From positions 248,001 through 312,000 of the forward strand of contig CAWGQC010000012.1 in the NCBI GenBank assembly GCA_963824645.1: a stretch of DNA of 64,000 nucleotides, given 5' to 3'. A program made the translations under genes and the position numbers. Numbering within the stretch: the stretch's first letter is position 1; each line of letters opens with the position of its first letter. This DNA is from Bog-756 sp963824645 (lineage in GTDB: Bacteria; Actinomycetota; Acidimicrobiia; Acidimicrobiales; RAAP-2). A model generated the notes under the pieces. The model did not search any database. It was not told the DNA's origin and saw nothing but the letters and a program-made list of their open reading frames with translations. Shown here in pieces: positions 34,151 to 42,307 of the stretch.

Positions 34151-36214
34151 CTACGACGGGACCGGCAGGTCAGGCGCGGACCCCGCCGCCGCCGGGTCGT
34201 CGGCCCCCACCACGCCCCGCCGGAGGAGGTCGACCGCCGCCTGAGCAGCCGTCTGGGTGCCCGGATGAGGGGCGACCTGGGCCAACTGGCGGAGCAGATC
34301 GATCAATTGGCGGGCGTTGCGGACGAAGTCACCGGGAGCGATATCGGTCCCAGTGAGCACCACCTCCAGGCTGGCACCTCGGGCCCAGGCCATCACCGCT
34401 CGGGCCAGACCCCCGTCGGAACGCCGTGTCCGACGCAGCCCCACCCGCCGCTCGGCCGACCGTAGCTCGGCGGCCAGGGTGGCCAGCCCGGCCAGGCGAT
34501 CCACCACCACGCCCTGGGTGGGGGGCACGGCGTCGTCCTCGGCCCGCCGGGCCTCGAAGGTACAGGCGGAGACCACTCCGGCCAGCAGGATCGGATCCAG
34601 GCCGTCGAACAGTCCCCGGCGCAGTGCGTCGGTGACCAACAAGTCCGACTCGTGGTAGATGGAGGCCAGCAGGAAGCCGGCCTCGGTCAACCGCCAACCG
34701 TCGATGAAGCCGCGCTCCTCCAGAATGGCCAGCCTCCGGTCGAGCTGGGCGGCCAGCGAGACAGACCCGGGCGGTGCCTGCCACTGGCCATAGGAGGCGG
34801 CCAGCAACCCGTGAGCCTCCGGGCGAGTCCAGCGGCGGACCAGATTGACGGCCAGGTTGTAGGTGGGATGGAAGGAGGACACCAGATCGGGGGGCGGGGC
34901 CACCGCCGTGCGAGCCACCAGCGAAAAGGGCGTAGCCGGCGACCACAGCACGAAGGCGTGGCCCACCGTGTCGATTCCCCGACGTCCGGCCCGTCCGGTC
35001 AGCTGTTGGTACTCCCCGGAGGTCAGGGCCGACGTGTCCGATCCCCGGAATTTGGCGAAGCGCTCCACCACCACCGTCCGAGCCGGCATGTTGATGCCCA
35101 GGGCCAGCGTCTCGGTGGCGAACACCACTTTGAGGAGGCCCTCACTGAAGCACTGCTCCACCGCTTGGCGGAACGCCGGCACCAGTCCGGCATGGTGGGG
35201 GGCGATCCCCGCCTCGAGGGCGGCCGACCAGGGTCCGTACCCGAGGGTGGCCAGGTCCCCGTCGTCCAGGCGGTCGACGGCGGCCTCGGTGAGCGCACGG
35301 ATTCGTTTCCGCTCCACCGGTGTGGTCAGGCGAATGCCGTCGTCGAGGCACTGTCGGGTGGCGTCGTCGCACGCCGCCCGCGAGAAGATGAAGGTGATGG
35401 CCGGAAGCATGTCGGCCTGGTCGAGGTACTCGATGACCTCGCGGCGACGCGGGGCCCGGTAGCGATGTCGACGTTGGCGTCGCACACGGTCGTCCAGCAC
35501 CGCTCCGGTCGGGTTGGCCTTTCCGTCACGGAGGAGGGGTAGCACGGTCAACTGGTCCCCTCCCCGTTCGGCCACGGCAAAGTGGTGGTGGAGGATGACC
35601 GGGCGCCGGGTCTCGACGATGACCCGGGTCGGGCCTCGGATGGAACGGAGCCAGGCCCCGAAATCGGTGGCATTGGCCACGGTGGCCGACAGACCCACGA
35701 AGACCACGCTGGCCGGCGTGAGGACCAGGATCTCCTCCCAGACCGAACCGCGGTAGGGATCCTGGAGGTAATGAACCTCGTCCAGAACCACCACGGCCAG
35801 GCCGTCGAGCAACGATGACCGGGTGAAGAGCATGTTGCGGAGTACTTCGGTGGTCATGACCACGATGGGCGCCCGGCCCTGGTGGGAGACGTCGCCGGTG
35901 AGCAGGCCCACCCGGTCCTCGCCGTAGCGCGCCGCTAGCTCGGCGAATTTCTGGTTGGACAGAGCCTTGATGGGTGTGGTGTAGAAGGCCTTGCTGCCGG
36001 CCTCGAGGGCCCGGGCGGCGGCGTACTCGGCCACCAGCGTCTTACCCGAGCCGGTGGGGGCCGACACCAACACCGACTGGCCGTCGTCGATGGCGTCCAT
36101 CGACCGGCGCTGGAACCCGTCGAGGGTGAAATCGAGCTGCGCTTCGAACTGCTCCCGAAATCCCGAACCCCCATCGGCGTCGCGAGCGGTACTCCGGGCC
36201 CGCCCGGCCGTCAT
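34151..36214 (-). CDS. DEAD/DEAH-box RNA helicase, HelY/Mtr4-like
   Basis: The 687-residue superfamily-2 helicase has FTLDGFQRRSMDAIDDGQSVLVSAPTGSGKTLVAEYA (Walker A 52-59), DEVH (145-148), VGLSATVANATDFGAWL, ALGINMPARTVVVERFAKF and the motif VI QLTGRAGRRGIDTVG. A helical C-terminal DSHCT-like domain follows. It belongs to the Ski2/Mtr4/HelY class, which unwinds structured RNA. At 687 residues it is shorter than mycobacterial HelY (about 900), mainly in the inserts and C-terminal part. The ATG at 36214 overlaps the tatC stop (ATGA). The tatC-helY neighbourhood is conserved in actinobacteria. Confidence 0.92.
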   Translation of the reverse strand: MTAGRARSTARDADGGSGFREQFEAQLDFTLDGFQRRSMDAIDDGQSVLVSAPTGSGKTLVAEYAAARALEAGSKAFYTTPIKALSNQKFAELAARYGEDRVGLLTGDVSHQGRAPIVVMTTEVLRNMLFTRSSLLDGLAVVVLDEVHYLQDPYRGSVWEEILVLTPASVVFVGLSATVANATDFGAWLRSIRGPTRVIVETRRPVILHHHFAVAERGGDQLTVLPLLRDGKANPTGAVLDDRVRRQRRHRYRAPRRREVIEYLDQADMLPAITFIFSRAACDDATRQCLDDGIRLTTPVERKRIRALTEAAVDRLDDGDLATLGYGPWSAALEAGIAPHHAGLVPAFRQAVEQCFSEGLLKVVFATETLALGINMPARTVVVERFAKFRGSDTSALTSGEYQQLTGRAGRRGIDTVGHAFVLWSPATPFSLVARTAVAPPPDLVSSFHPTYNLAVNLVRRWTRPEAHGLLAASYGQWQAPPGSVSLAAQLDRRLAILEERGFIDGWRLTEAGFLLASIYHESDLLVTDALRRGLFDGLDPILLAGVVSACTFEARRAEDDAVPPTQGVVVDRLAGLATLAAELRSAERRVGLRRTRRSDGGLARAVMAWARGASLEVVLTGTDIAPGDFVRNARQLIDLLRQLAQVAPHPGTQTAAQAAVDLLRRGVVGADDPAAAGSAPDLPVPS

Positions 36215-36960
36215 CGGGTGATGATCTTCCCGATGACGATCGACACTTCGTAGAAGATGTAGAGGGGCACGGCCAGGGCCATCATCGAGAAGGGATCGGA
36301 GCTCGGGGTCACCACCCCGGCCACCACCACGATCAGGACGATGGCCCACCGCCGCCAGGACGAGAGCTGGGCCGGGGTGATGACCCCGGCGATCTCGAGG
36401 GAGACCAACAGCACCGGGAATTCGAAAGTGACGCCGAACACGGTCATCAGCAGGACGATGAGGCCGATGTACTTGCTGGGATCGAGGATCTCGGTCAGGC
36501 TCGGCCCTCCGATGCTTCCCAGCCAGCGCAGGGCATGGGGAAAGGTGATGTAGGCCACCAGGCATCCCAGCGCAAACAGGAATATGGACACCACGATGAA
36601 CGGGATGGCGTAGCGTTTCTCGTTGCGCTTGAGGCCCGGCGTAATGAACCGCCACAGCTCCCACAAGAGGACCGGTGACGCCAGAAACAGCCCCCCGTAG
36701 GCGGCGATCTGGATCCGTAGGGTCAGGCCGGCGAGCGGAGCGGTGATGTAGAAGCCGCACCGGTGGGGGGAGATCTGGCAGTAGGGGTGCTGGAGGAACG
36801 AGAGGATCCACGGGTACAACAGGAAGGCGACGACGCCGGCTATCAGGAAGGCGGCCGCCGACACCAGGACCCGTTTGCGCAGTTCGGTCAGATGTTCGAC
36901 CAGCGTCATCGAGTCGGGTGACGGCCGGGCCGCGCTGCGGCGTCTGAGGGAAAGGGCCAT
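36211..36960 (-). CDS. tatC: Twin-arginine translocase subunit TatC
   Basis: The 249-residue protein has six TM helices. It begins DSMTLVEHLTELRKRVLVSA, the signal-peptide-binding N-terminus (HLxELRxR), followed by PLAGLTLRIQIAAYGG and the RRWAIVLIVVVAGVVTPSSDPFSM region. TatC recognises twin-arginine signal peptides and exports folded proteins. It lies between a TatA/B-like gene and the coupled helicase gene; the overlap with the helicase implies co-transcription. Confidence 0.96.
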   Translation of the reverse strand: MALSLRRRSAARPSPDSMTLVEHLTELRKRVLVSAAAFLIAGVVAFLLYPWILSFLQHPYCQISPHRCGFYITAPLAGLTLRIQIAAYGGLFLASPVLLWELWRFITPGLKRNEKRYAIPFIVVSIFLFALGCLVAYITFPHALRWLGSIGGPSLTEILDPSKYIGLIVLLMTVFGVTFEFPVLLVSLEIAGVITPAQLSSWRRWAIVLIVVVAGVVTPSSDPFSMMALAVPLYIFYEVSIVIGKIITR

Positions 36961-37004
36961 GACCCGCTACCCCGAGCCGACCGGTGCCCGCACTACCGAC
37001 CCGG

Positions 37005-37499
37005 TCAGTTCAGTCCGGGCTGGTCGGGGAGGACGCCCCCCGAGGAACGAACCTGGTGGACGATGCCACCGGCGTCGCTGATCATCAACCCGGGGATGAC
37101 CGGTGTCTCCTCGGCCGCCTGCACGGTTCCCGCCGGCCGGTTGGAATCGGCCGACGGCTGAACATCATCCCCCTGCACGCCCGGGGTTTCGAACCCGTTG
37201 ACCGAGGCGGTGGTGCCGTTCTCCGCACTGTGCGAATCGGCCAGCGTGTCGAGGAAGCTGAGGGGTGAGCGGACAGCGTGGGTGATGGTCTCGGTCGACG
37301 GGAGATCGGGGAAGTTGCCCCGCACCTCGGTCTCGAGGCGCGCCCTGAACTTGCGGAAATCGCCCCACAGGCTGCCGATCTGCCGGGCCACCTTGGGCAG
37401 CTTGTCCGGGCCGAGGACGACCAGCGCCACCACCAGGATGACCAACAGCTTCGCCGGACTCAGGAAATCCACGTTTCCGAGTGTACTTGGGGTCCCCAT
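37005..37499 (-). CDS. Sec-independent translocase protein TatA/TatB
   Basis: The 164-residue protein begins with a short periplasmic segment, one TM helix (SPAKLLVILVVALVVLGPDKLPKVARQIG) and an amphipathic helix (GSLWGDFRKFRARLETEVRG). This LGP-K-LP arrangement is typical of TatA/TatB. A long disordered C-terminus follows, more TatB-like than TatA-like. It is read 44 bases before tatC on the same strand. A GTG at 37472 is an alternative start, closer to the usual family N-terminus. Confidence 0.9.
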   Translation of the reverse strand: MGTPSTLGNVDFLSPAKLLVILVVALVVLGPDKLPKVARQIGSLWGDFRKFRARLETEVRGNFPDLPSTETITHAVRSPLSFLDTLADSHSAENGTTASVNGFETPGVQGDDVQPSADSNRPAGTVQAAEETPVIPGLMISDAGGIVHQVRSSGGVLPDQPGLN

Positions 37500-37523
37500 C
37501 GGTGGCAGCCCGGAACCCCGGCG

Positions 37524-38336
37524 TCACCAGGTGGCGCCGGATACCGGGGGGCCGCGCACCGCCACCGGGGCGGGGGTCCGGGCCCGCTTGGCCGTCAGGG
37601 TGGCGACGGCCACCACCAGCACCACCAGGGCCGCCCCCAGGGCCACCACCACCAGCCACCCGCCACCGTCGAGGGGCCAGACCACGAAGGCCATCCGGCC
37701 CACGATCAGGCTCCCCGAGATGGGGCCGAAGTAACGGCTGTCCTCGGAATCGGTCCGGTTGTCGCCCATCACGTAGTACTGCCCGGCCGGGACGGTGAAG
37801 GGTCGGTTGAGGCTGAACCCGTCGGGCAAAGGGCTGGGCGAGGTGGGCGGGGGCGGATGGGGCAACCAGGGCTCGGCCAGTGGCCTTCCGTCGATGTAGA
37901 CCCGCCCGTCGACGGCCGAAATCGTATCGCCCGGTAGACCGATGACCCGTTTGACCAGATCGGCGTAGGGCGCCTGCTCGAGCGGAGGTCGCCGGAAGAC
38001 CACGATGTCGCCACGGTGGACAGCGTGCAGGTGGTAGCTCAACTTGTCGACCACGATGCGATCCCCGATTTGGAGAGTGGGCAGCATCGATCCTGACGGG
38101 ATGAAGAACATCTGGGCCACATAGGTACGCACCCCGAGGGCCAGCAGGAGAGCGACCACCAGCACCACGCCCCACTCGAGCATCCACCGCCCCGAACGGG
38201 GCGACCACCCGCTGTCCAGCTCCGGCACCGGTCGGGGGGGAGGAAGGTCGAGACTGGGGACCGGTTGGGGAAGGCGCTGCCAATCGGACGGCGGCCCCAC
38301 AACCACGGCTGACGCCTTCTGCAGGTCCGATGCCAC
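37524..38336 (-). CDS. lepB: Signal peptidase I (copy 1, with extra C-terminal TM)
   Basis: The 270-residue type I signal peptidase has a cytosolic Pro-rich N-terminus, one TM helix (WMLEWGVVLVVALLLALGV), the catalytic Ser83 in IPSGSMLPTLQIGDRI, the catalytic Lys129 in DLVKRVIGLPGD and box E GDNRTDSEDSRYFGPI. A second hydrophobic helix (residues about 225-247) and a basic Ala/Pro tail follow, which the neighbouring copy lacks. It cleaves Sec and Tat signal peptides at the outer membrane face. It is the first of two adjacent paralogues and lies just upstream of tatA/B. Confidence 0.93.
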   Translation of the reverse strand: MASDLQKASAVVVGPPSDWQRLPQPVPSLDLPPPRPVPELDSGWSPRSGRWMLEWGVVLVVALLLALGVRTYVAQMFFIPSGSMLPTLQIGDRIVVDKLSYHLHAVHRGDIVVFRRPPLEQAPYADLVKRVIGLPGDTISAVDGRVYIDGRPLAEPWLPHPPPPTSPSPLPDGFSLNRPFTVPAGQYYVMGDNRTDSEDSRYFGPISGSLIVGRMAFVVWPLDGGGWLVVVALGAALVVLVVAVATLTAKRARTPAPVAVRGPPVSGATW

Positions 38337-38421
38337 CAGGCCGCGACGCTAGTCCACCCCTGGTCCCCATCCGGATCGGTCGGCCGACGACGAGCGGCAC
38401 CGGTGGGCGGTGGATGACCGG

Positions 38422-39078
38422 TCAGAGGCCCTTGATGTGGCTGATGGGCCACACCACCGCCACCGCCCGACCCACGATCAACGATTTGGATATGGGCCCG
38501 AAGAACCGGCTGTCCTCCGAATCGGTGCGGTTGTCCCCCATGACGTAATACTCGCCGGCCGGGATCTTGACCGGTCCGGGCAGATTGAACTGCTCATTGG
38601 GGTCACCGGGGAGCGGGCCGGAATAGGCGTCGGGACCGGGCGGGAGCCACGGTTCGCTGAGTCGTTTCCCGTCGATGTAGATGTGGCCGTTCTTGGCCGA
38701 GATGGTCTCGCCCGGAAGCCCGATTACCCGCTTGACCAGGTCGGCGTACTCCTGGTCCTCCAGGGGGGGACGGCGGAAGACCACGATGTCGCCTCGGTGC
38801 ACGGCGTGGAGGTGGTAGCTCAGCTTGTCGACGATGATCCGATCGCCCACCTGCAGCGTGGGGTACATGGACAGGGAGGGGATCGAGAAGGACTGGATCA
38901 CGTAGGTGCGCAGGCCCACCGTACAGATGAGCACGGCGATCAGGATGATCGTCCACTCGACCAGGGTCCGATAGCCGCGACCCTTGACCGGCGCGGGCTC
39001 CACCGGTCCCTCGACCGGTTGGGTCACGGGTTCGGGTTCGAGCGCGGAGTAGGCGTCTGTAGGGGGTTGGCTCACCAC
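38422..39078 (-). CDS. lepB: Signal peptidase I (copy 2)
   Basis: The 218-residue paralogue of the adjacent gene shares a long identical block (SYHLHAVHRGDIVVFRRPPLE) with it. Catalytic Ser70 is in IPSLSMYPTLQVGDRI and Lys116 in DLVKRVIGLPGE. It has one TM helix (EWTIILIAVLICTVGLRTYV) and ends after IVGRAVAVVWPISHIKGL without a second TM. The two copies are likely a recent duplication and may differ in substrate preference. Confidence 0.93.
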   Translation of the reverse strand: MVSQPPTDAYSALEPEPVTQPVEGPVEPAPVKGRGYRTLVEWTIILIAVLICTVGLRTYVIQSFSIPSLSMYPTLQVGDRIIVDKLSYHLHAVHRGDIVVFRRPPLEDQEYADLVKRVIGLPGETISAKNGHIYIDGKRLSEPWLPPGPDAYSGPLPGDPNEQFNLPGPVKIPAGEYYVMGDNRTDSEDSRFFGPISKSLIVGRAVAVVWPISHIKGL

Positions 39079-39168
39079 GAACCCAGGACGCTACCCCACC
39101 GTCAGTACCTGTTACCGTCGAGGCGGCGTTGGGCCCGGAGCGTGGTTGCTCTCACCCGTTGGGTGAGG

Positions 39169-40527
39169 TCACAGGCCGGCGATGAGCTTCTCGACCCGCT
39201 CGTCCTTGGATTTGAAGGGGTCCTTCAGCAGAACCGTGCGCTGGGCCTGATCGTTGAGCTTGAGATGGACCCAGTCCACGGTGAAGTCACGTCGACGTTC
39301 CTTGGCCTTCTTCACGAACTCACCCCGGAGGCGGGCCCGGGTGGTCTGTGGCGGCAGGGACATGGCGGTGGCGATGTCGGCGTCATCACAGATCCGGTCG
39401 AGCTGGTCGTGGTGCTGGAGCCGGTAGTAGAGGCCCCGGTTCCGGTCGACATCGTGGTATTGCAGATCGAGGAGGGAGACCGTCGGATTGTGGAGGGAGA
39501 GCCGGTGACGGGCCCGGTAGTGATCGATCAGGCGGTACTTGGCCACCCAGTCGCACTCACGATGCAGGGACAGGGGATCGGCCTCGAGCCCCTTCAGGCA
39601 GTGTTCCCACATATCCAGGGCCCGGTCCTCCTGCGGGGAGAGACCCTGTCGGTCGCGGTAGCGGATGGCCCTTTGCAGGTACTCGCCCTGGATGTCGAGA
39701 GCGCTCATCTCCCGCCCGTTGGCCAGACGGACCGGACGCCGGCAGGTGATGTCGTGGCTGATCTCGCGAATGGCCCGGATGGGGTTCTCCAGGGTCAGAT
39801 CCCGCATCACCGTGGAGGGATCCTCGAGCATCCGTAGGACGATGCTGGTCGCCCCCACCTTCAAGAAGGTGGCGTACTCGCTCATGTTGGAGTCCCCCAC
39901 GATCACGTGCAGACGCCGGTATTTTTCGGCGTCGGCATGCGGCTCGTCACGGGTGTTGATGATCGGTCGGCTGCGGGTGGTGGCCGAGGACACCCCCTCC
40001 CAGATGTGCTCCGCCCTCTGGCTGAGGCAGTAGACAGCGCCGCGGGCCGTCTGAAGGACCTTGCCGGCACCGGCGTAGGCCTGACGACTGACCAGAAACG
40101 GGATGAGCACCTCGGTGTAGTGGGCGAAATCGTCGCGTCGGCTGGTGAGGTAGTTCTCGTGGCAGCCGTACGAGTTGCCGGCCGAGTCGGTGTTGTTCTT
40201 GAACAGGTAGATGTCCCCCCGGATGCCCTCCTCACGGAGACGGGCCTCGGCCCCTTCCACCAGTGACGAAAGGATCCACTCCCCCGCCTTGTCGTGCACC
40301 ACCAACTCGGATATGTCGTCACATTCGGGGGTGGCGTACTCGGGATGACTGCCCACGTCGAGGTAGAGGCGGGCACCGTTCTCGAGGAAGACGTTGGACG
40401 ATCGTCCCCAGCTCACCACGCGCCGGAACAGATAGCGGGCCACCTCGTCGGGGCTCAGCCGTCGCTGCCCGCGCAACGTACAGGTGACCCCGTATTCGTT
40501 CTCCAAGCCGTAGATCCGCTTGTCCAT
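39169..40527 (-). CDS. pafA: Pup-protein ligase PafA
   Basis: The 452-residue carboxylate-amine ligase begins MDKRIYGLENEYGVTCTL; the start 40527 is preferred over 40536. It continues with GARLYLDVGSHPEYATPECDD, LFKNNTDSAGNSYGCHENY, INTRDEPHADAEKYRRLHVIVGDSNMSEYATFLKVG and RLRGEFVKKAKERRRDFTVDWVHLKLND. These are ATP and Pup-binding motifs shared with Dop. PafA attaches the C-terminal Glu of Pup to substrate lysines using ATP. It closes the proteasome cluster on this side, separated from prcA by 69 bases. Confidence 0.96.
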   Translation of the reverse strand: MDKRIYGLENEYGVTCTLRGQRRLSPDEVARYLFRRVVSWGRSSNVFLENGARLYLDVGSHPEYATPECDDISELVVHDKAGEWILSSLVEGAEARLREEGIRGDIYLFKNNTDSAGNSYGCHENYLTSRRDDFAHYTEVLIPFLVSRQAYAGAGKVLQTARGAVYCLSQRAEHIWEGVSSATTRSRPIINTRDEPHADAEKYRRLHVIVGDSNMSEYATFLKVGATSIVLRMLEDPSTVMRDLTLENPIRAIREISHDITCRRPVRLANGREMSALDIQGEYLQRAIRYRDRQGLSPQEDRALDMWEHCLKGLEADPLSLHRECDWVAKYRLIDHYRARHRLSLHNPTVSLLDLQYHDVDRNRGLYYRLQHHDQLDRICDDADIATAMSLPPQTTRARLRGEFVKKAKERRRDFTVDWVHLKLNDQAQRTVLLKDPFKSKDERVEKLIAGL

Positions 40528-40596
40528 TACCTTCACGGTACCGTGAGCCGGGCGTTAAACCGTGAATTGGCCGTGGGGCTGCCCGAAAGGGACGAT

Positions 40597-41274
40597 TCAG
40601 GCCAACAGTGACTCGAGCTCGGCGTCGACCAGACGGCGGAAGGCACGACGCCCATTCCCCTCCGCGAGCACCGCCGCTTCGAGGTCCCGTCCGGCCAGGG
40701 TGCGATCGGGTCCGGCCAGGGCAGCCACCGCCGCCCGCAGAGCGCCGGACAGGTCCCAACCCTCGGTCCAGTCCTGTTCGAGGCGCTCGGCGATGGCCTC
40801 GGTCTCACCGCCGAGCACGGCGTAGCGGTCCTCGTCGGTGATGGTCCCTTCGTAGGCGATGTGGTACAGCTGCGGAGGGCGTGCTCCCACCCCGAGCTCG
40901 GCCACCAGGATCTCCACCTCGAGCGGCTTCATCTCGTGGGTGAAGACCTGACCGAGGTATTGGGCATAGAGGTTGGCCAGTGAACGGGCGTCGACGTCCT
41001 CGCGGCTGTAGGCGTAGCCCTTGGTGTCGGCATGACGGATCCCCGACACCCGCAGTTGATCGAACTCGTTGTACTTGCCCACACCGGCGAAGGCGATCCG
41101 GTCGTAGATCTCGCTGATCTTGTGGAGGGAGCGTGACGGATTGTCGGCCACGATGGCAATACCGGCGTCATAGGTGGCGGCGATCAGTGAACGACCGCGG
41201 GCGATGCCCTTCTGGGCGTACTCGGCCCGGTCCTTCATCACCTGTTCCGGCGCCACGTAATAAGGCATGGTCAT
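40597..41274 (-). CDS. prcA: Proteasome alpha subunit
   Basis: The 225-residue protein begins MTMPYYVAPEQVMKDRAEYAQKGIARGRSLIAATYDAGIAIVADN with the alpha-type N-terminal helix. The ring-contact region LHKISEIYDRIAFAGVGKYNEFDQLR is present. Seven copies form each outer ring of the 20S core and gate entry. It has no catalytic Thr. The ATG at 41274 overlaps the prcB stop (ATGA), ensuring balanced expression of the two subunits. Confidence 0.96.
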   Translation of the reverse strand: MTMPYYVAPEQVMKDRAEYAQKGIARGRSLIAATYDAGIAIVADNPSRSLHKISEIYDRIAFAGVGKYNEFDQLRVSGIRHADTKGYAYSREDVDARSLANLYAQYLGQVFTHEMKPLEVEILVAELGVGARPPQLYHIAYEGTITDEDRYAVLGGETEAIAERLEQDWTEGWDLSGALRAAVAALAGPDRTLAGRDLEAAVLAEGNGRRAFRRLVDAELESLLA

Positions 41275-42083
41275 GGCTGGCGACCCTCGCTCCGTCGTCT
41301 TTCGATGAGGATGGCGAACCGCTCGGCCACTTCTTCATCGGCCACCGCCTGATAGCCCTCGGCCGTCACGGTGGCCACCATCGGGTAGATGCCGCGGATC
41401 AGATCGGGTCCCCCGGTGGCGGAATCCTCGTCGGCCGCTTCGTAAAGAGCTTCGATAGCCAGCTCTACGGCGTCGTCCCGGGCCATTCCCACCCGGTAGC
41501 CCAGCTTGATGGTGGTACGGGCGTCGCGTCCGCCCGATCCCGTGGCGTTGTGCTCGGTCTCCTCGTAGTGACCACCGGTAACGTCGTAGGTGAAGATGCG
41601 GCCCATCTGGCGGGTCAGGTCGTAACCGGCAAACAGGGGAACCACGGCCAGGCCCTGCATGGCCATGGGCAGGTGCTCGCGGACCATCTGGCCCAGTTGA
41701 TTGGCTTTGCCCTCGAGGCTGAGGACCACGCCCTCCACCTTCTCGTAGTGCTCGAGCTGGGTCTGGAACAGGCGGACCATCTCGACGGCGGGCCCGGCCG
41801 CCCCGGCGATGGCCACCGCCGAGTAGCGGTCGGCGGCAAACACCTTCTGCATCGACCGGTGGGCGATGGCGTGGCCCTCGGTGGCCCGGCGGTCGCCGGC
41901 CATGACGATTCCGTCCGCCGACCGTAGGGCCACCACCGTGGTCCCGTGGCGGAACTCGCGGCCCGACGGGGCCGTTCCGGTGCCGGGCACCACGGTGTGG
42001 CGCAGTGGTACCTGCAGCTTGCGGATCAGTCCTGCGAAGTCGGGCCCGGGGTCTTCGGTCGTCGAAAAGAGCGGCAGCGTCAC
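41271..42083 (-). CDS. prcB: Proteasome beta subunit
   Basis: The 270-residue precursor has a propeptide (1-47) ending REFRHG, so that autocleavage exposes Thr48 as the catalytic nucleophile in TTVVALRSADGIVMAGDRRATEG. The rest (RSMQKVFAADRYSAVAIAGAAGPAVEMVRLFQ) is typical beta-type. It forms the inner 20S rings that degrade pupylated proteins. It begins five bases after pup and overlaps prcA. Confidence 0.97.
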   Translation of the reverse strand: MTLPLFSTTEDPGPDFAGLIRKLQVPLRHTVVPGTGTAPSGREFRHGTTVVALRSADGIVMAGDRRATEGHAIAHRSMQKVFAADRYSAVAIAGAAGPAVEMVRLFQTQLEHYEKVEGVVLSLEGKANQLGQMVREHLPMAMQGLAVVPLFAGYDLTRQMGRIFTYDVTGGHYEETEHNATGSGGRDARTTIKLGYRVGMARDDAVELAIEALYEAADEDSATGGPDLIRGIYPMVATVTAEGYQAVADEEVAERFAILIERRRSEGRQP

Positions 42084-42088
42084 AGGCG

Positions 42089-42283
42089 TTACTCGCCACC
42101 CTTTTGTACGTAGTTGCGCACGAACTCCTCGGCGTTGTCCTCGAGCACCTCGTCGATCTCGTCCAGCAGGTCGTCGAGCTCAGCCTTCAGCTTGTCACCG
42201 GCAGCCGAAGAGGCCGGCACCTCCTCGACGACATCGTCGGCCCGCTCGGTGGCGGTCTTCTTCTTTTGCTCTCGCTCAGCCAT
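42089..42283 (-). CDS. pup: Prokaryotic ubiquitin-like protein Pup (ends GGE)
   Basis: The 64-residue protein is rich in charged residues and ends NAEEFVRNYVQKGGE, the Pup signature. Because the last residue is already Glu, ligation by PafA needs no prior deamidation, unlike GGQ-type Pup in mycobacteria. A central coiled-coil forming stretch (DKLKAELDDLLDEIDEVLEDN) binds Mpa. It sits between dop and prcB in the canonical order. Confidence 0.97.
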   Translation of the reverse strand: MAEREQKKKTATERADDVVEEVPASSAAGDKLKAELDDLLDEIDEVLEDNAEEFVRNYVQKGGE

Positions 42284-42307
42284 AGTGATCAGCCATCCCC
42301 TACTCTC

